The notes under the pieces were generated by a model that was given only the letters and a program-made list of their open reading frames with translations, did not search any database and was not told the DNA's origin. Both the position numbers and the translations under genes were made by a program. From the IMG/VR virus record IMGVR_UViG_3300025769_000167, positions 1 to 52,621 of that record: a stretch of 52,621 bases of DNA; one strand, 5' to 3'. This document shows positions 8,247 to 17,971 of this stretch, in pieces; the stretch's first letter is position 1, and each line of letters starts with the position of its first letter. The DNA is from a virus.

Positions 8247-8274
8247 ATAGTACTACTCTTTAATACTCTGTCAA
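8247..8274 (-). promoter_or_regulatory. Scaffold-capsid promoter, module A
   Basis: Minus-strand TTGACA (8274-8269), 16-nt spacer, TACTAT (8252-8247). The -35 box lies inside the last codons of the 370-aa gene (Leu-Thr of GLTEY). Module B has TTGACAGAG in the same codons. This would give the scaffold and capsid genes their own strong transcript with a leader of about 160 nt. Confidence 0.6.
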
Positions 8275-9372
8275 GCCTATAACAGAACCTGTTTGTGACC
8301 TAGCTGCACCAGATTGTACAGAGCTACCAGATAAATTCTGTGCTGTAACGTTTTGTATTTCAGAAGCTATAGCTTCATTACCAAATATCTGTGCTTCTAA
8401 TACACCCATAGCCTTACCTAGTGTTACATCTCTACGTTGTCTTCTCTGCATACGAGCCAAAGCTTTAGCTGTAGTTGATGCTGTAGCAAAAGTCTTTTCT
8501 GATTGTTGTGTAGTCACACCTGCACCAGTAAGTCTTTGTACTGACTCTAAGTCAAGTGCATCACCTGTAGTTCCTGTGTATACTGCACCTAGCTCTGAAG
8601 CATTAAGCCTACCTTTAAGTACATCTTCACTTATGTTAGGGTCTATAGCTAATGCTAATAAACTTTCTTGTCCCATAGATACAGTAGTGCCTGTCTCATT
8701 TGTAAAATATTCATTGTAAGAATTAATAATAGAATTTTGTAATTCATCATCTACTCTATTAATAACTCTGTCGTGTATTAGCTTTACTCTACCAGCGTAG
8801 CTTTCAGCAGATGTATTGTTAGCTACTGCTCTAGCCCATGCTGATTTACCATTCTGTGAGGCATAACCATTAAGACCATAAGCTGTTAAAGTTGTTAATA
8901 CTTTTTCTAAACCTGATATGTATTCAGATTCACTCATCTTTAATGCACCAGTATTAGGGTCTACAATATTAGCAAACACTCTGCTGTATGCATCTTTACT
9001 ATCTGTACCAAATCTCATCTCTGCTAATGCAAACTCTGCACTACCACCGCTATTGTTATAGCCTGATACATAAGAATCAACTAACGTATTAGCATCTGCA
9101 CCACCATACTTTTGTAACCAAGGTAACAATGTATAAACTTGTGTTCTAGTAGTAGTCTTACCTTCTGTTGTTGTACTAGGTGTACTTGAACTATTATTGG
9201 TTGGTGCAGTTAAAGTTCCACCTTTATAGCCTTCTCTTCCAGGAATATCTCCTGCTAATAAACGTTCCAGTTCATGTCTAGTTTCTTTTCGTGCTATATC
9301 AACAGGACTAAGTTCATCATTAGCTGTTGTACTAAATCTACCGTCTGCTGTATATACTGTAACCTGTGCCAT
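8260..9372 (-). CDS. Internal virion / head protein candidate, module A (370 aa)
   Basis: Unrecognised. Starts MAQVTVYTADGRFSTTAND, then a Thr/Ser linker (about 60-75, SSSTPSTTTEGKTTT), then a mostly helical body. The paralogue at 51094-52170 (358 aa) shares FALAEMR/FALANMR near 140, LALAIDP (about 240) and a C-terminal GAARSQTGSVIGLTEY / GAKKTQQGAVSGLTEA end, but is much more diverged than the capsid. TAATG couples it to the 472-aa gene. Because it is cotranscribed with the giant proteins, an internal head or ejection protein is plausible; no catalytic motif was seen. Confidence 0.55.
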   Translation of the reverse strand: MAQVTVYTADGRFSTTANDELSPVDIARKETRHELERLLAGDIPGREGYKGGTLTAPTNNSSSTPSTTTEGKTTTRTQVYTLLPWLQKYGGADANTLVDSYVSGYNNSGGSAEFALAEMRFGTDSKDAYSRVFANIVDPNTGALKMSESEYISGLEKVLTTLTAYGLNGYASQNGKSAWARAVANNTSAESYAGRVKLIHDRVINRVDDELQNSIINSYNEYFTNETGTTVSMGQESLLALAIDPNISEDVLKGRLNASELGAVYTGTTGDALDLESVQRLTGAGVTTQQSEKTFATASTTAKALARMQRRQRRDVTLGKAMGVLEAQIFGNEAIASEIQNVTAQNLSGSSVQSGAARSQTGSVIGLTEY

Positions 9373-10790
9373 TATCTAATCACTACCCCTCCCATAGACT
9401 GTGACAAAGACCTAGCTAAGTCAGCCATGTATTTCTTATTACCAGTTTTGTATCCGTAATCTAAGAATGATTTCTTTGCATCTTCATAACTCATATTGAT
9501 TGAGTCCATAAATATCGAACTTGTTTCATCTGGTTTGTCACCAAGTATAGAACTGTACTGGTCTCTGTAATTACCTACAACTAAACCATAGTTCAGTCCT
9601 TTGTTTGCGTATCTTTCATACATTGGGTCGCTATCAAATATGTTTTGAAACTCTTGCATACCTGCATTAGTATCTCTGGAATACAGACCTACTAATCTAT
9701 TTTTTTCTGCTTCATCTAATGTATTAAATTTACCTACACCAATTACTCTTTTTAATTCTGACAACGCTAAGTTAGATTGTTTAAAAGTATCGAAGTCTAC
9801 AAACGCATTGAACTTTCCTGGGTTGTCTACCATAGTATCTACTGTTTTAAATACATCATAGAGGTTACTATCCTTAGCTATCTTGTAACCATCAATACCT
9901 AATCTATGTCCAAGATAGTTTTCAAATTGTTCAATCTCTATCTCTCCCATTACTAATGAGGTTTCTAATGCTTTATAAAGTTCAACATTATCTTGTTTAA
10001 AGACATCTGCATTTAAACCTAGTGCTCCTAAAGCAGTATCTATACCTGTTGTTACTTTCTTTTCTAAAGCTATGTAGTCTTGATTAGTTCGCGTTACAAG
10101 CTTACCATCTACAACAACATTGTACTTACCAGGGTTGTCATCTAATGAAGCTATTGTTGCATTCAAATGGTCTAACTTTAATGTAGTAAATCCTTTACCT
10201 ACACCTGCTAATGTGAGTTGTTCGTTTGTTATTGGATTTCCACTTGTTAAAGAATTAAATATCAAACCTATCGCAGGCATTCTTCCTTCTACTTCTTCAT
10301 ACAAGAAAGGATACAGTTGTTCTAATCCTTCCATCGTTTGACCTATCCAGTCACCTAGCTTAAGTCCTTGTGGTGTTCTAGCCACTGTAAAGTTTTGCAT
10401 TGTGAGTCGTGTCTCACCAGTACTACGTATTATATCTGCATCAGGTAAAACAGTAGAAAGACTTGGACCATTACGTTCATTACCTAAACTGTCTGCGTCC
10501 CAAGTACTTGCATAGTCTCCAGGTGCTAGACCTACAGCTTCATACATTACATAGGTTGAACCACCTGTAACAGAACTTACATCATATAAGAAAAATGTTT
10601 TACCATTCTCTGCGTACACGTAGTCAGCAACCATTCTATCTGAATACATCCAGCCAACGTTTCTTGTTTTAGCTGGTATAGCAGAGTTAGCTTCTTCACG
10701 TGTTTCAAATAACGGAGTACCTGGTGATATTCTACTACTAGGATATACTGGTTGTACTATTCCGTCTGGGTCTATATAAAAGTTAGACAT
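9372..10790 (-). CDS. Structural-module protein of unknown function (472 aa)
   Basis: Unrecognised, largely helical after an N-terminal beta-rich section of about 130 residues. Conserved with the truncated module B gene at the window's right edge in its C-terminal part: FDSDPMYERYANKGLNYG (about 388-405), DKPDETSSIF and the final SMGGVVIR. TAATG overlaps join it to the 1515-aa gene and to the 370-aa gene. The position among giant injected-type proteins suggests a virion-internal or portal-proximal component. No signal peptide or membrane segment. Confidence 0.5.
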   Translation of the reverse strand: MSNFYIDPDGIVQPVYPSSRISPGTPLFETREEANSAIPAKTRNVGWMYSDRMVADYVYAENGKTFFLYDVSSVTGGSTYVMYEAVGLAPGDYASTWDADSLGNERNGPSLSTVLPDADIIRSTGETRLTMQNFTVARTPQGLKLGDWIGQTMEGLEQLYPFLYEEVEGRMPAIGLIFNSLTSGNPITNEQLTLAGVGKGFTTLKLDHLNATIASLDDNPGKYNVVVDGKLVTRTNQDYIALEKKVTTGIDTALGALGLNADVFKQDNVELYKALETSLVMGEIEIEQFENYLGHRLGIDGYKIAKDSNLYDVFKTVDTMVDNPGKFNAFVDFDTFKQSNLALSELKRVIGVGKFNTLDEAEKNRLVGLYSRDTNAGMQEFQNIFDSDPMYERYANKGLNYGLVVGNYRDQYSSILGDKPDETSSIFMDSINMSYEDAKKSFLDYGYKTGNKKYMADLARSLSQSMGGVVIR

Positions 10791-13700
10791 TAAAAATCCT
10801 CATCAGGTTGACTATATGCTTGATAGTAGGAATTGTTACCAGTATCAATGTAATTACTATACCACTTTTCTGCGTGATTTTCTTTACTCATTTCTATATC
10901 TTCTAGTACTCTTGCTTTTCCAAGTGACATAAACTGTTGAAACTTACTTCTAGGTTTACCTTGGGATATCTCATCTGCATTTATACCGTAGTCAGTTACA
11001 GTTATATCATCAGTAACTTGTACTTGTGGTGCAGTACGCATTAACTCTGTTGCTTGTGCCTGTGGATTACTTGGATTGACTGTTCTATAGTCTTGTATAT
11101 CATCTATGATTGGACCAACTACTATTTCAAATGGGTCAATGTTTTCTGCAAATCTAATTGTCTTGTCAAGTTTTTCATAATCTATTTGACCAGGTTCATT
11201 AGGTGTGTAATTAGTATTGAATACTTGGTTAGAAATCTTTTTACTTATATTCTCAAACCAAGTAGTCCATACCTCTGATGTACCAAAAGCTAAAGCACCG
11301 CCCCATAAAGACAGTTCATAAATATCTAATGCTATTAAACCTGTTTGTTTTGGTCCTCTCTTACCATAGGATTTAGCTATAGTGTTTCTTAAATTTTGTA
11401 CAGCTCTTGATTTACTACTTGCACTTGTTTCAAACGCAATCCTTTCAGCTATTTCTTCTACAGAAAGAGTACCTAGTTGTCCACCTTTTTGTAATCTCTC
11501 TAGCTTACCTAGGGTATTATAATACTCATCCTCGCCCAACATGGTTATAACATTAGCTGCATCAAGAACATCATCTGCAAATGCTGTAGGTATGTCTACA
11601 TCTTGGAAGGCTAACACTATATCAGTTGCTGCATCATTACTTAATGAGGAGTTATTAATACGTTCTATCGTTACATCATCTAGTAAACCCATAGCTTGTA
11701 ATTCAGTTGTTTTAAATTGTTGTTGAAAGTTTAGTCTGGTTGAGTATGCATCATCTAGTTTAGTTTGATTTATATTTCTATTGACTTCTTCTACTGTACG
11801 TAAAGGTTTTTCATCTGGACTAACTATCTTGTATTGGTCTTTATTAATATCGTATAGTTCTTTAGTACTATCAACAATCTCTGTTACCCTACCTATCTTC
11901 ATTTGGTCATTAGGGTCAAACAACATTAACTCAGGAAAGTTGTCGTAACTAAAATTGTGACCGTGCTGTATCATTCCATCTATCCCACCACCTCTAATAA
12001 ATTTAGTTACTAGAGTCTTATTGGGAGTATCTGTAATAGTTTCTACTACTGCAGTCATTCGCTCTACTAATCTACCAGGTGTTTGATAACTATTAAAAGA
12101 TGCTGAGTATCCTGTGCTACTAGGTTCTATTAAATCAGATGCAATCATAGCATCTATTACTTTACGAGGACTTACGTTTATAGCTTGTGCAGCTGAGAAT
12201 ACATCGAACTTTTCAAACCAACTACCAAACGTAATATTATTAGGTGTAAGTATATTGTTACTGTTTAATCTTACGGTAAAGTAATTAGGAACTCCCTGAA
12301 GTTGTTTACCAGTAATACGACTATACTCATTTACAACTACATCATTTTCAAAAGAAAGACTCATACCGTATAGACCATCTCTATTTCTTGCATCTGCAGC
12401 TATCCTGTCAAATCTTACCTGACCTTGTCTATTGACTATAGGAGAATCATATGCTTCTGCACCAGATACAAAATCATTAATACTTATAGGTGCTCTAGGT
12501 GATACATGTACCATACCTAACTCTATTGTATTCTGATAAGGTTGGTTTAAAACATGCATTAAGTTATCACTTAAGCTTAGGTCGTCTCTCCATGTACCCC
12601 TACGAATACCAGGATATTCTATCTTAGTACTGCCTACGGCTAAGTTATTATTTCTATCAAAGTATCTATCAAAGACTTTTTGATTTTCTTCAGTCATATA
12701 TGCTAAAGATAAATCAGATGTCAACGGTAACATTCTAGTTTCACCATACTCATCTAGTACGTTTAGAGTATCTGCTGCTTGAGCTACACCAGTTATTTGC
12801 CAATACTTATTATGTACTCCACCATTAGGTAAATTAATTTTTTGTATTAAATAATGATTTTTAAGAACATCAGACGTTTCGTCATCATATATAGAGCCAT
12901 CTTCAAACTCAAGACCAACTTCTTCAGCTAATGTAGAGTTAAGCATAGTTCTTAGTTCGTTTAACTTTACATACTTTCCAGTTCTTGTTTCGTATAGTCC
13001 AGGTGTTTGACTTCTAATCTGTGTTTCTAAATTCATATTGACTTGAGATACAATCTCATCTAATGATTGATAGTCAATACCATCAAAAGTAGGTCCAGGA
13101 TTATCAGCAATAAACATTTGGACATTACCTTGTAAGATAGATAATTTCTCTCTTACTTCTCCTAAAAGTTTGTAATCAAGTTGCTCTGTAGGTCTATTGT
13201 CTATTGGCTTTGTAACATTGTCTACACTTGGTCTCATATTGTTAATCTCAAAATTAACTTCATTTATTAAACCTGATAAACTATTTAAAAAATTAGACGT
13301 TTCAAACTGTGGCAAAGAAGTTCTTGCTCTTTTAATTATCCTTTTTATCTCATCTTGTATAGCAGTATTTTTGTTAAAAGGTGTTAAACTGTAGCCTCCT
13401 TGATTAGATTCTATAGTTCCTAATACTTTGTTTTCAACTGTATCGTCTATGATTAAAACTTCTGATTCTAAATAAGGAGTACCACCTGTTGATTCTTTAG
13501 AAAAAGAAAACACTTCTCCATTACCGTCCATCCAACTAACGCTTCTACCACCACCTCTACCTGTAGTAGCATTAATAAGAACCTTATAACCATAATCTTT
13601 AAGCTGTGAAAATATATTTCGTTGTAAAGTAGGAGAAAGATTTAACTGATGCATATGACTTCTAAAAGTTTTTCTACCAGCTTCTTCATATGTTAAGTCA

Positions 13701-15337
13701 AACAACTCTAAGAGAGCTGCAGTATTTCTTAATTCTGTATCAAGATTTAATATTTGAATAGGGTGTACACCTTTGATTTCAATAGCGTATACATCACGAC
13801 CTACATTATTTTTGTCTAAAGCATACTCAGAAGCATAGCTTGGATTGTTAGATGCGTAGCTTAAACTACCTAATCCTGCAGTTCTACTGTTCCATGTCTC
13901 TGATATTTTCCATGGTCTAATACCTGTAGCTGCATCTACTACGTTAGTGCTTCTGTATATTACGAATGAATTATCTCCTGTTTTGTGTAACATATCTGGA
14001 TATTTGTGTAACCCGTCATCTTGATTCACCCAAAAAGGTAACTTAGCAGGGTTAAATAAACTAAATTGTTCTCTAACCGCTGGAGTTTTAAGATACTTGT
14101 GAAGAATTTCAATTTCTTTATCACTAATCTCATTAAAGCTATTACCTGTACTTTCTATATAAACACTATCTCTTACGTAAGGGTCTTTTTCTGATTGGTT
14201 AAAAAGTATATCATCTGGACTAATTAAAAATTTTATGTCAGGTTGGCTATCTATAGATTTACTATCAATAATGTATTTTAAATCTTCTTCTATTCTTTGT
14301 TTCAATGCATCAAAACTTACTACTACGTTTTTATCATCCATTCTTTTTTTTAATAAATATAAATAATTTTGTCCAGGAAATGTTTGTGTAAGCCAGCCTG
14401 TAAAATTATTTTCACCACTTGAATTAAAATATAATCTAGCCATCTCTCTTTCAAAATCTTTACCAAGAGTTTCTCGTACTACAGGAACAGATGCTAAAGC
14501 TCTTTGTAGCTCCTCATCTGTAACATTTGCAGAAACACCTGGTAAGTATTCTGCAAGATAACTTCTAAAATCTAAGTCACCTGCTGCTACTCTTGTCATA
14601 AAGCTTCTAGTTCCTTCACTTTGGTCTCCTATGAATAAAACTTCTTCTACTTGTTGTTCTGTTAAGTCTTGCATATCTCGCATAAATATTTGATACTCAC
14701 TTGCTAATCTTTTGATGTCAACTATACCTGCATCTATACCAGCTTTTGTTGCTGCGTTTATGTCTGCACCAAAATAAAAAACTCCAAAAAAAGGTTGTGC
14801 TCCATATTTTTTCATAGATGTTTCTACTTTACTGTTAACTGGTTGTGCAATAACATGCAAATTATTCTCTCTAGCAAACTGTATTACCTCTATCATTATC
14901 TGAGAAGCTCCGCCTTGTCCTTGCATCTGAGGTTTAATAGTTAACAAGTCAACATATAAAAATGTATCATTAATTAATGTCAGTTCAAAAGGTGGGTTTC
15001 CTTCAGACATATTAGCAAAAGGTTCTGTATCTGTTGGGTCATCAGCTATAAAGTCGCTGTATTTCTGTGCTAGTAGATATTCTAAATCAGCTACATCATT
15101 ACCTAATTCGTAACTCATACCTCTATTTTCATAGCCCTCATCATCTGGTAAAGTTAAAGCATCTGCAGCTGAGGTTTCTAAATTATCAAGTATCTGAAGT
15201 TCCTGTTTAACTGCAGTTAATTCTTTTTCTATTTTTGCAATCTGAGCAATATCAGGTATCTGACCAGATTGAGTTATAGAGGCAAGTTGCTCTTCCAGAT
15301 TTTCTAACTTTGCTAAAAGAAATTCTTTACTTTCCAT
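10790..15337 (-). CDS. Giant polyvalent protein with GNAT-like and two ADP-ribosyltransferase-like regions (1515 aa)
   Basis: Multidomain protein probably packaged and injected with the DNA. Residues 1-55 form a coiled coil. Residues about 115-185 look like a GNAT acetyltransferase core, with the acetyl-CoA loop motif QMQGQGGASQIMIEVI. Residues about 458-635 (YRSTNV, then SLSYASNNPSYASEYA, VYAIEIKG, SEVLIID) and about 940-1150 (VHVSPRAPI, GLYGMSLSFENDVVVNEY, YFTVRL, GGIDGMIQ, PELMLFDPNDQMKIG) both follow the layout of ADP-ribosyltransferase-like domains in phage polyvalent proteins. The last 350 residues are helical with one hydrophobic stretch near 1340. Domain calls are by pattern reading only; catalytic residues are not assigned with certainty. 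Confidence 0.6.
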   Translation of the reverse strand: MESKEFLLAKLENLEEQLASITQSGQIPDIAQIAKIEKELTAVKQELQILDNLETSAADALTLPDDEGYENRGMSYELGNDVADLEYLLAQKYSDFIADDPTDTEPFANMSEGNPPFELTLINDTFLYVDLLTIKPQMQGQGGASQIMIEVIQFARENNLHVIAQPVNSKVETSMKKYGAQPFFGVFYFGADINAATKAGIDAGIVDIKRLASEYQIFMRDMQDLTEQQVEEVLFIGDQSEGTRSFMTRVAAGDLDFRSYLAEYLPGVSANVTDEELQRALASVPVVRETLGKDFEREMARLYFNSSGENNFTGWLTQTFPGQNYLYLLKKRMDDKNVVVSFDALKQRIEEDLKYIIDSKSIDSQPDIKFLISPDDILFNQSEKDPYVRDSVYIESTGNSFNEISDKEIEILHKYLKTPAVREQFSLFNPAKLPFWVNQDDGLHKYPDMLHKTGDNSFVIYRSTNVVDAATGIRPWKISETWNSRTAGLGSLSYASNNPSYASEYALDKNNVGRDVYAIEIKGVHPIQILNLDTELRNTAALLELFDLTYEEAGRKTFRSHMHQLNLSPTLQRNIFSQLKDYGYKVLINATTGRGGGRSVSWMDGNGEVFSFSKESTGGTPYLESEVLIIDDTVENKVLGTIESNQGGYSLTPFNKNTAIQDEIKRIIKRARTSLPQFETSNFLNSLSGLINEVNFEINNMRPSVDNVTKPIDNRPTEQLDYKLLGEVREKLSILQGNVQMFIADNPGPTFDGIDYQSLDEIVSQVNMNLETQIRSQTPGLYETRTGKYVKLNELRTMLNSTLAEEVGLEFEDGSIYDDETSDVLKNHYLIQKINLPNGGVHNKYWQITGVAQAADTLNVLDEYGETRMLPLTSDLSLAYMTEENQKVFDRYFDRNNNLAVGSTKIEYPGIRRGTWRDDLSLSDNLMHVLNQPYQNTIELGMVHVSPRAPISINDFVSGAEAYDSPIVNRQGQVRFDRIAADARNRDGLYGMSLSFENDVVVNEYSRITGKQLQGVPNYFTVRLNSNNILTPNNITFGSWFEKFDVFSAAQAINVSPRKVIDAMIASDLIEPSSTGYSASFNSYQTPGRLVERMTAVVETITDTPNKTLVTKFIRGGGIDGMIQHGHNFSYDNFPELMLFDPNDQMKIGRVTEIVDSTKELYDINKDQYKIVSPDEKPLRTVEEVNRNINQTKLDDAYSTRLNFQQQFKTTELQAMGLLDDVTIERINNSSLSNDAATDIVLAFQDVDIPTAFADDVLDAANVITMLGEDEYYNTLGKLERLQKGGQLGTLSVEEIAERIAFETSASSKSRAVQNLRNTIAKSYGKRGPKQTGLIALDIYELSLWGGALAFGTSEVWTTWFENISKKISNQVFNTNYTPNEPGQIDYEKLDKTIRFAENIDPFEIVVGPIIDDIQDYRTVNPSNPQAQATELMRTAPQVQVTDDITVTDYGINADEISQGKPRSKFQQFMSLGKARVLEDIEMSKENHAEKWYSNYIDTGNNSYYQAYSQPDEDF

Positions 15338-15425
15338 TGTTTGATTTTACTTTTTTAATTGCTTTACGACCTTTAGCTATAAGTACTTGTAATCTAATCA
15401 ACTCAGCCATTTGCTCATCATTCAT
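15327..15425 (-). CDS. Tiny basic protein between lysozyme and polyvalent gene (32 aa)
   Basis: ATG at 15425 inside the end of the lysozyme gene (ATGAATGA) and a stop that overlaps the next start by 11 nt. It encodes MNDEQMAELIRLQVLIAKGR followed by a Lys-rich tail, a short amphipathic helix. It exactly fills the only gap in an otherwise continuous chain of coupled genes, which is the main support; it could equally serve as a translational bridge to the 1515-aa gene. Confidence 0.45.
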   Translation of the reverse strand: MNDEQMAELIRLQVLIAKGRKAIKKVKSNNGK

Positions 15426-16266
15426 TGTAATTACTTTCCATAAAATCTATTTCTTTTAATAAAGCATCCCCTATAAAAGGCTCGTTTAATTTTTCTTTTA
15501 CTTTATTAAAATATCCTTTTGTTGTTTTAAAGGCGTCATAACCTGTTTGTATTGTCTTAGCTACAGCAGCATCTATAAAATTAAGATTACTGTAGTCTTC
15601 ATTCATTGTTATTCTGTTTGTTTCATTGTTGATGAACTCAGTATCAATATCTGGTGGAGTAACTGGTGTTTGAAATGTAGGAATCGATTGAAAAGATTCA
15701 GTAATCTTTTTATCCATTCTTGCGTTTACCCATTCAGTAGCTCCTATATGATTTGTTAAATCTTTTTTTGCTTCAAGATAATAAGCACTATTAGCATCTA
15801 TAAGGTTTCCTGTAGACCAATTATTTATACCACTATACTCATCACCACCAGCAGTAAGTTGTACTATAGCTAGAGCTGCTATGGCATTTGCAGCAGGGTC
15901 ATATAATAAATCTTTTAACTCTCTCTTACTAAGTCCTTTAAACATAGGGATATTAGAGTTTATTCCATTACTAGGTTGTTGTGAAGTAAGGTATGTATAG
16001 TTAGCTTGGTTTAAATTTATTTGCCAGATTCCGTGGTCATAACTTCCATTATTATTTCTAGCACCTCTAACGTTTTTTGCTATACCATCAGTTTCATTGT
16101 CACCTGTTCTATGTTCAGCAAAAGCTAAAGCTATCATAGAATGCATGTCTTCCATAACTTTAGGGTTTTTATTTAATTCGTTACTCTTTATCTCCATACC
16201 TGCATTATTTTCTAGGTAATGAGTAGCTCCTAGTAGGAGGTAATAAAGTTTAGTAGCATTGTACAT
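15418..16266 (-). CDS. Virion-associated lysozyme / lytic transglycosylase-like protein (282 aa)
   Basis: Residues about 38-140 match the lysozyme-like transglycosylase pattern: ALAFAEHRTGD, with Glu51 as the likely catalytic acid, followed by GARNNNGSYDHGIWQINLNQ (about 68-87). Placed among internal virion proteins rather than in the lysis region, it should open peptidoglycan during DNA entry. The frame extends upstream to 16374, but the start at 16266 has AAAGGAAAG just before it and sits at the stop of the 567-aa gene. The hydrophobic 'signal peptide' of the long form is therefore probably an accident of overlapping frames. C-terminal 120 residues unrecognised. Confidence 0.75.
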   Translation of the reverse strand: MYNATKLYYLLLGATHYLENNAGMEIKSNELNKNPKVMEDMHSMIALAFAEHRTGDNETDGIAKNVRGARNNNGSYDHGIWQINLNQANYTYLTSQQPSNGINSNIPMFKGLSKRELKDLLYDPAANAIAALAIVQLTAGGDEYSGINNWSTGNLIDANSAYYLEAKKDLTNHIGATEWVNARMDKKITESFQSIPTFQTPVTPPDIDTEFINNETNRITMNEDYSNLNFIDAAVAKTIQTGYDAFKTTKGYFNKVKEKLNEPFIGDALLKEIDFMESNYNE

Positions 16267-16267
16267 G

Positions 16268-17971
16268 TTACTTTCCTTTGACGTATCTGCCAATATTACC
16301 GATGTTGGTAAGAAGGTTAACAAAAGTATTATTATAAAGAGCTGTATCCCTTTGCCCTTGTAACATATCTCCATACTTATCCTTTACGAACTCATCAAAT
16401 TCTTGACCAATAACAGCACCCATGTTTTCCTGTGAAACTGTTCCTTGCAATTCCAACTCATTTTCGTATGGCATGCCTGATTGTGCTGCTTGAGCTCTTT
16501 GTCTTTCAGCAGCTATTTGTGCTTGTATATTACTCTCATTTGTTTTAAAGTTTTCTTTTTGTATATCATAAGAAAGTTTACTAACGTAATCTGCATAAGC
16601 AGACAATTCGTAATCACTAGCTGGTCTACCTAATCCTTCTTCAATCGCACTACCTATAGTAGCTTTGACAGAATAAGGACTTGGATTTATATATTTAAAC
16701 AATGATTGGTAATTGACACCAGCACCTTCTGATGCTGCAAACTTATCTTTACCATAACCATAATCTTCTAAAGTATCTTTATAGAACTCTTTAATAAATA
16801 CAGTTAAGTTTTGTGCAGTTGCACCTGGTGTTAACAATATAGAATATAAATCTTCTTGTGATATAGTCTCACCATTTAGATTAAATCGTGACATTGCAGA
16901 CTCTATAGCCTGTACAGTACCACCATCATTATTATCTAGAACACCATATACGAAACTAAATGGTTGTAAAAATCCTGATTCTACTAAAAGTAATTGGACT
17001 TCCATAATCTCTTCAGGACTAGCATTAGCAAACAACTGTCTGCCTAATCCATATTCGTATAAAGGTTCTTCACCTTCTCCGTAAACTTCTGGTATAACCT
17101 CTCCTGCAATACCGTAGTATTCTCCTCCAGTAAGACCCATTGCTACGCTGCTTAAATAAGTATCTTCAATAGATACTGGTCCAGTCACAGAACCTACCTC
17201 TTGACCTTGTAGGTTTTGTAAAAAATCTGCAGGGTCTATGTTATTTTTTTCTAACATAATATCTAAACGTTTTAAGTATTCTGTTTTATCTATTTTCCCT
17301 GATTCTAATTCAAGTAATAAACTTTCAGCATTGTCTTTATCATATAACATAAATGCAGATTCTTTGTAAGCATCTTCTCTAGCTTGTTTTTCATAATAAG
17401 CTTTACGTGCTAAGTCTGATTCTTCAGAGTAAGTGTTCAGGACTTCTATGTTTGCATCTTCAAAACTAACTCTAATATCTGCAGGGTTCTTACCTTGAAG
17501 AACTGCTTCTATAAGTAAATCGTGATGGTCTCCTGCAGCAACAGCTATCTTTCTTAAATCTTCTGGTGGGGTTATCTCATAAATATAATTAAATCCTTCT
17601 TGTACTTCTGGTTCTAAACTGTCCCACTCTCTACCTAAAGAGTAAGATATCATGTTTGTGTACTGTGCATAACTCATACCAATGTCTTCTTTTCTAGTTG
17701 GCAAATCTTCTTCACTATATGAAGTTGTTGCAACTCCTGCTACATTCTGTATTGTGTTACCTATAATTCCACCCCACACAACATTAGGTACCCAACCAAA
17801 TATTTCCCAAAATCTCTTTAGTTGTTCTTCGTTAACAGTTTTATTTTGAAAGTTTTTATCTCTAAATATATCTAAAAGATTACCTTTAACTTCTACATAA
17901 GGTATATTTTTTCTGTTATTTAAAACATCTTCTAAAGCTTTTTGTTGTTCAGGCGTTAATTCTTCAGCCAC
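16268..17971 (-). CDS. Internal virion protein candidate (567 aa)
   Basis: Acidic, mostly helical protein between the giant protein and the virion lysozyme. One hydrophobic stretch near 65-80 (IFGWVPNVVWGGIIGNTI). Residues about 315-370 (VQLLLVESGFLQPF, YGVLDNNDGGTVQAIES, AMSRFNL) loosely resemble a peptidoglycan-binding repeat, which would fit partnership with the lysozyme; this is tentative. GTG start, with GGAGGAG before it, lying inside the end of the 2315-aa gene. I suggest an ejection-complex component. Confidence 0.5.
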   Translation of the reverse strand: MAEELTPEQQKALEDVLNNRKNIPYVEVKGNLLDIFRDKNFQNKTVNEEQLKRFWEIFGWVPNVVWGGIIGNTIQNVAGVATTSYSEEDLPTRKEDIGMSYAQYTNMISYSLGREWDSLEPEVQEGFNYIYEITPPEDLRKIAVAAGDHHDLLIEAVLQGKNPADIRVSFEDANIEVLNTYSEESDLARKAYYEKQAREDAYKESAFMLYDKDNAESLLLELESGKIDKTEYLKRLDIMLEKNNIDPADFLQNLQGQEVGSVTGPVSIEDTYLSSVAMGLTGGEYYGIAGEVIPEVYGEGEEPLYEYGLGRQLFANASPEEIMEVQLLLVESGFLQPFSFVYGVLDNNDGGTVQAIESAMSRFNLNGETISQEDLYSILLTPGATAQNLTVFIKEFYKDTLEDYGYGKDKFAASEGAGVNYQSLFKYINPSPYSVKATIGSAIEEGLGRPASDYELSAYADYVSKLSYDIQKENFKTNESNIQAQIAAERQRAQAAQSGMPYENELELQGTVSQENMGAVIGQEFDEFVKDKYGDMLQGQRDTALYNNTFVNLLTNIGNIGRYVKGK

